Assembly (NCBI GenBank): GCA_027621895.1
Contig: JAQCAK010000146.1
Span: 1 to 5,721 of the forward strand
From: Pseudomonadota bacterium
Lineage (GTDB): Bacteria; Pseudomonadota; Gammaproteobacteria; Pseudomonadales; Azotimanducaceae
Length of the DNA: 5,721 bases
Reading direction: 5' to 3'
Shown one piece after another: positions 5,301 to 5,721 of the stretch; position 1 is the first letter of the stretch; the number at the start of each line of letters is the position of its first letter. Both the position numbers and the translations under genes were made by a program. Below the pieces are notes generated by a model. That model worked only from the letters and a program-made list of their open reading frames with translations, made no database searches and was not told where the DNA came from.

Positions 5301-5721
5301 ATGTCAGTAGCGGATTGGATCGATTTGTCAGGCAAGGTTGCGCATGTGACCGGTGGTGGAAAAGGTATCGGTCAGGCGATTGCCCGTTCGCTGGCGATGG
5401 CCGGTGCCAGTGTCATGGTATCGGATATTGATGCCGGCAATGCGAGGGCGACTGCTGATGAGTTCGGCGGCCACTCCATGGGTCTGGATGTGTCTGACCG
5501 GGTGGCCGTGGAGCAGGCGCTGGCAGACACCGTCGATGCGCTGGGCGGCCTGGATATCCTGGTCAACAACGCCGGTCTGTATCGTGGTTATGGCGGTCCG
5601 GTGGAACAGATTACCGATGAAATGTGGCAGGCGCTCTGGTCCGTCAACGTGGACGGTATTTTCTACAGCTGTCGGGCCGCGGCAGGGATCATGAAGGCCC
5701 AGGGGCGGGGCGGCAGAATCA
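5301..5721 (+). CDS. Short-chain dehydrogenase/reductase (SDR), 3' end outside window
   Basis: Seen: 140 complete codons from ATG 5301, with no stop before the window edge. The Rossmann fold landmarks of classical SDRs are clear: TGGGKGIG (17-24), matching TGxxxGxG; Asp42 at the end of the second strand (SDID), which favours NAD(H) over NADP(H); LDV (62-64), the adenine-contact Asp; NNAG (89-92); and Asn116 in SVNVDG, the Asn of the catalytic tetrad. The Ser, Tyr and Lys of the active site would lie beyond the window; about 110-120 more residues are expected from the usual 250. Expected reaction: NAD(P)-dependent oxidation of an alcohol or reduction of a ketone, substrate unknown. The gene is transcribed divergently from the deaminase with 63 bases between start codons. 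I see no strong -10 for it on the plus strand; TATAGG at 5265-5270, which overlaps the deaminase -10, is the best but weak. Confidence 0.93.
   Translation, partial: MSVADWIDLSGKVAHVTGGGKGIGQAIARSLAMAGASVMVSDIDAGNARATADEFGGHSMGLDVSDRVAVEQALADTVDALGGLDILVNNAGLYRGYGGPVEQITDEMWQALWSVNVDGIFYSCRAAAGIMKAQGRGGRI

Noticed and set aside
1..5721. tRNA, rRNA, CRISPR array, insertion sequence, phage or defence genes
   Set aside because: No cloverleaf, regularly spaced repeats, transposase motifs, terminal repeats or defence-type domains were seen; the window is almost fully explained by five enzyme genes and a partial tail.

Overview
This window reads as an ordinary metabolic stretch of a bacterial chromosome, moderately GC-rich by eye and densely coded. 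The best guess for the host is a Gram-negative proteobacterium, possibly a marine or soil gammaproteobacterium. The lipoprotein signal with Gln after the lipobox Cys, the purine-like Shine-Dalgarno sequences and the mix of enzyme families suit this, but nothing in the sequence fixes the taxon.

Layout: positions 1-80 hold the probable tail of a plus-strand gene. It is joined by a TAATG stop/start overlap to a lipoprotein of the metallophosphoesterase superfamily (80-1075, +). That gene converges on, and overlaps by 4 bases, a minus-strand epoxide hydrolase (1072-2217). Upstream of the hydrolase on the same strand lie a 151-base gap with a GC-rich hairpin and a short tandem repeat, then an N-acyl-D-amino-acid deacylase-like amidohydrolase (2369-4075). 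Next come a 145-base gap with several short inverted repeats and a candidate -10 box, then an adenosine deaminase-type gene (4221-5237). A 63-base divergent region separates the deaminase from a plus-strand short-chain dehydrogenase/reductase that runs off the window end (5301-5721). This region carries a perfect TATAAT for the deaminase and two nearly concentric inverted repeats.

How the genes work together: the three minus-strand genes are hydrolytic enzymes (deaminase, amidohydrolase, epoxide hydrolase) and could be co-transcribed, but both gaps are about 150 bases, so separate transcription is equally possible. With the SDR, the set looks like scavenging or catabolism of small organic molecules; no single pathway uniting them can be read from the sequence.

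I saw no RNA gene, CRISPR array, insertion sequence, phage gene, toxin-antitoxin pair or defence gene, and no clear evidence of a new biological system. The points most worth a second look are the departures from textbook active-site motifs in the amidohydrolase, the deaminase and the phosphoesterase, and the compact divergent promoter.
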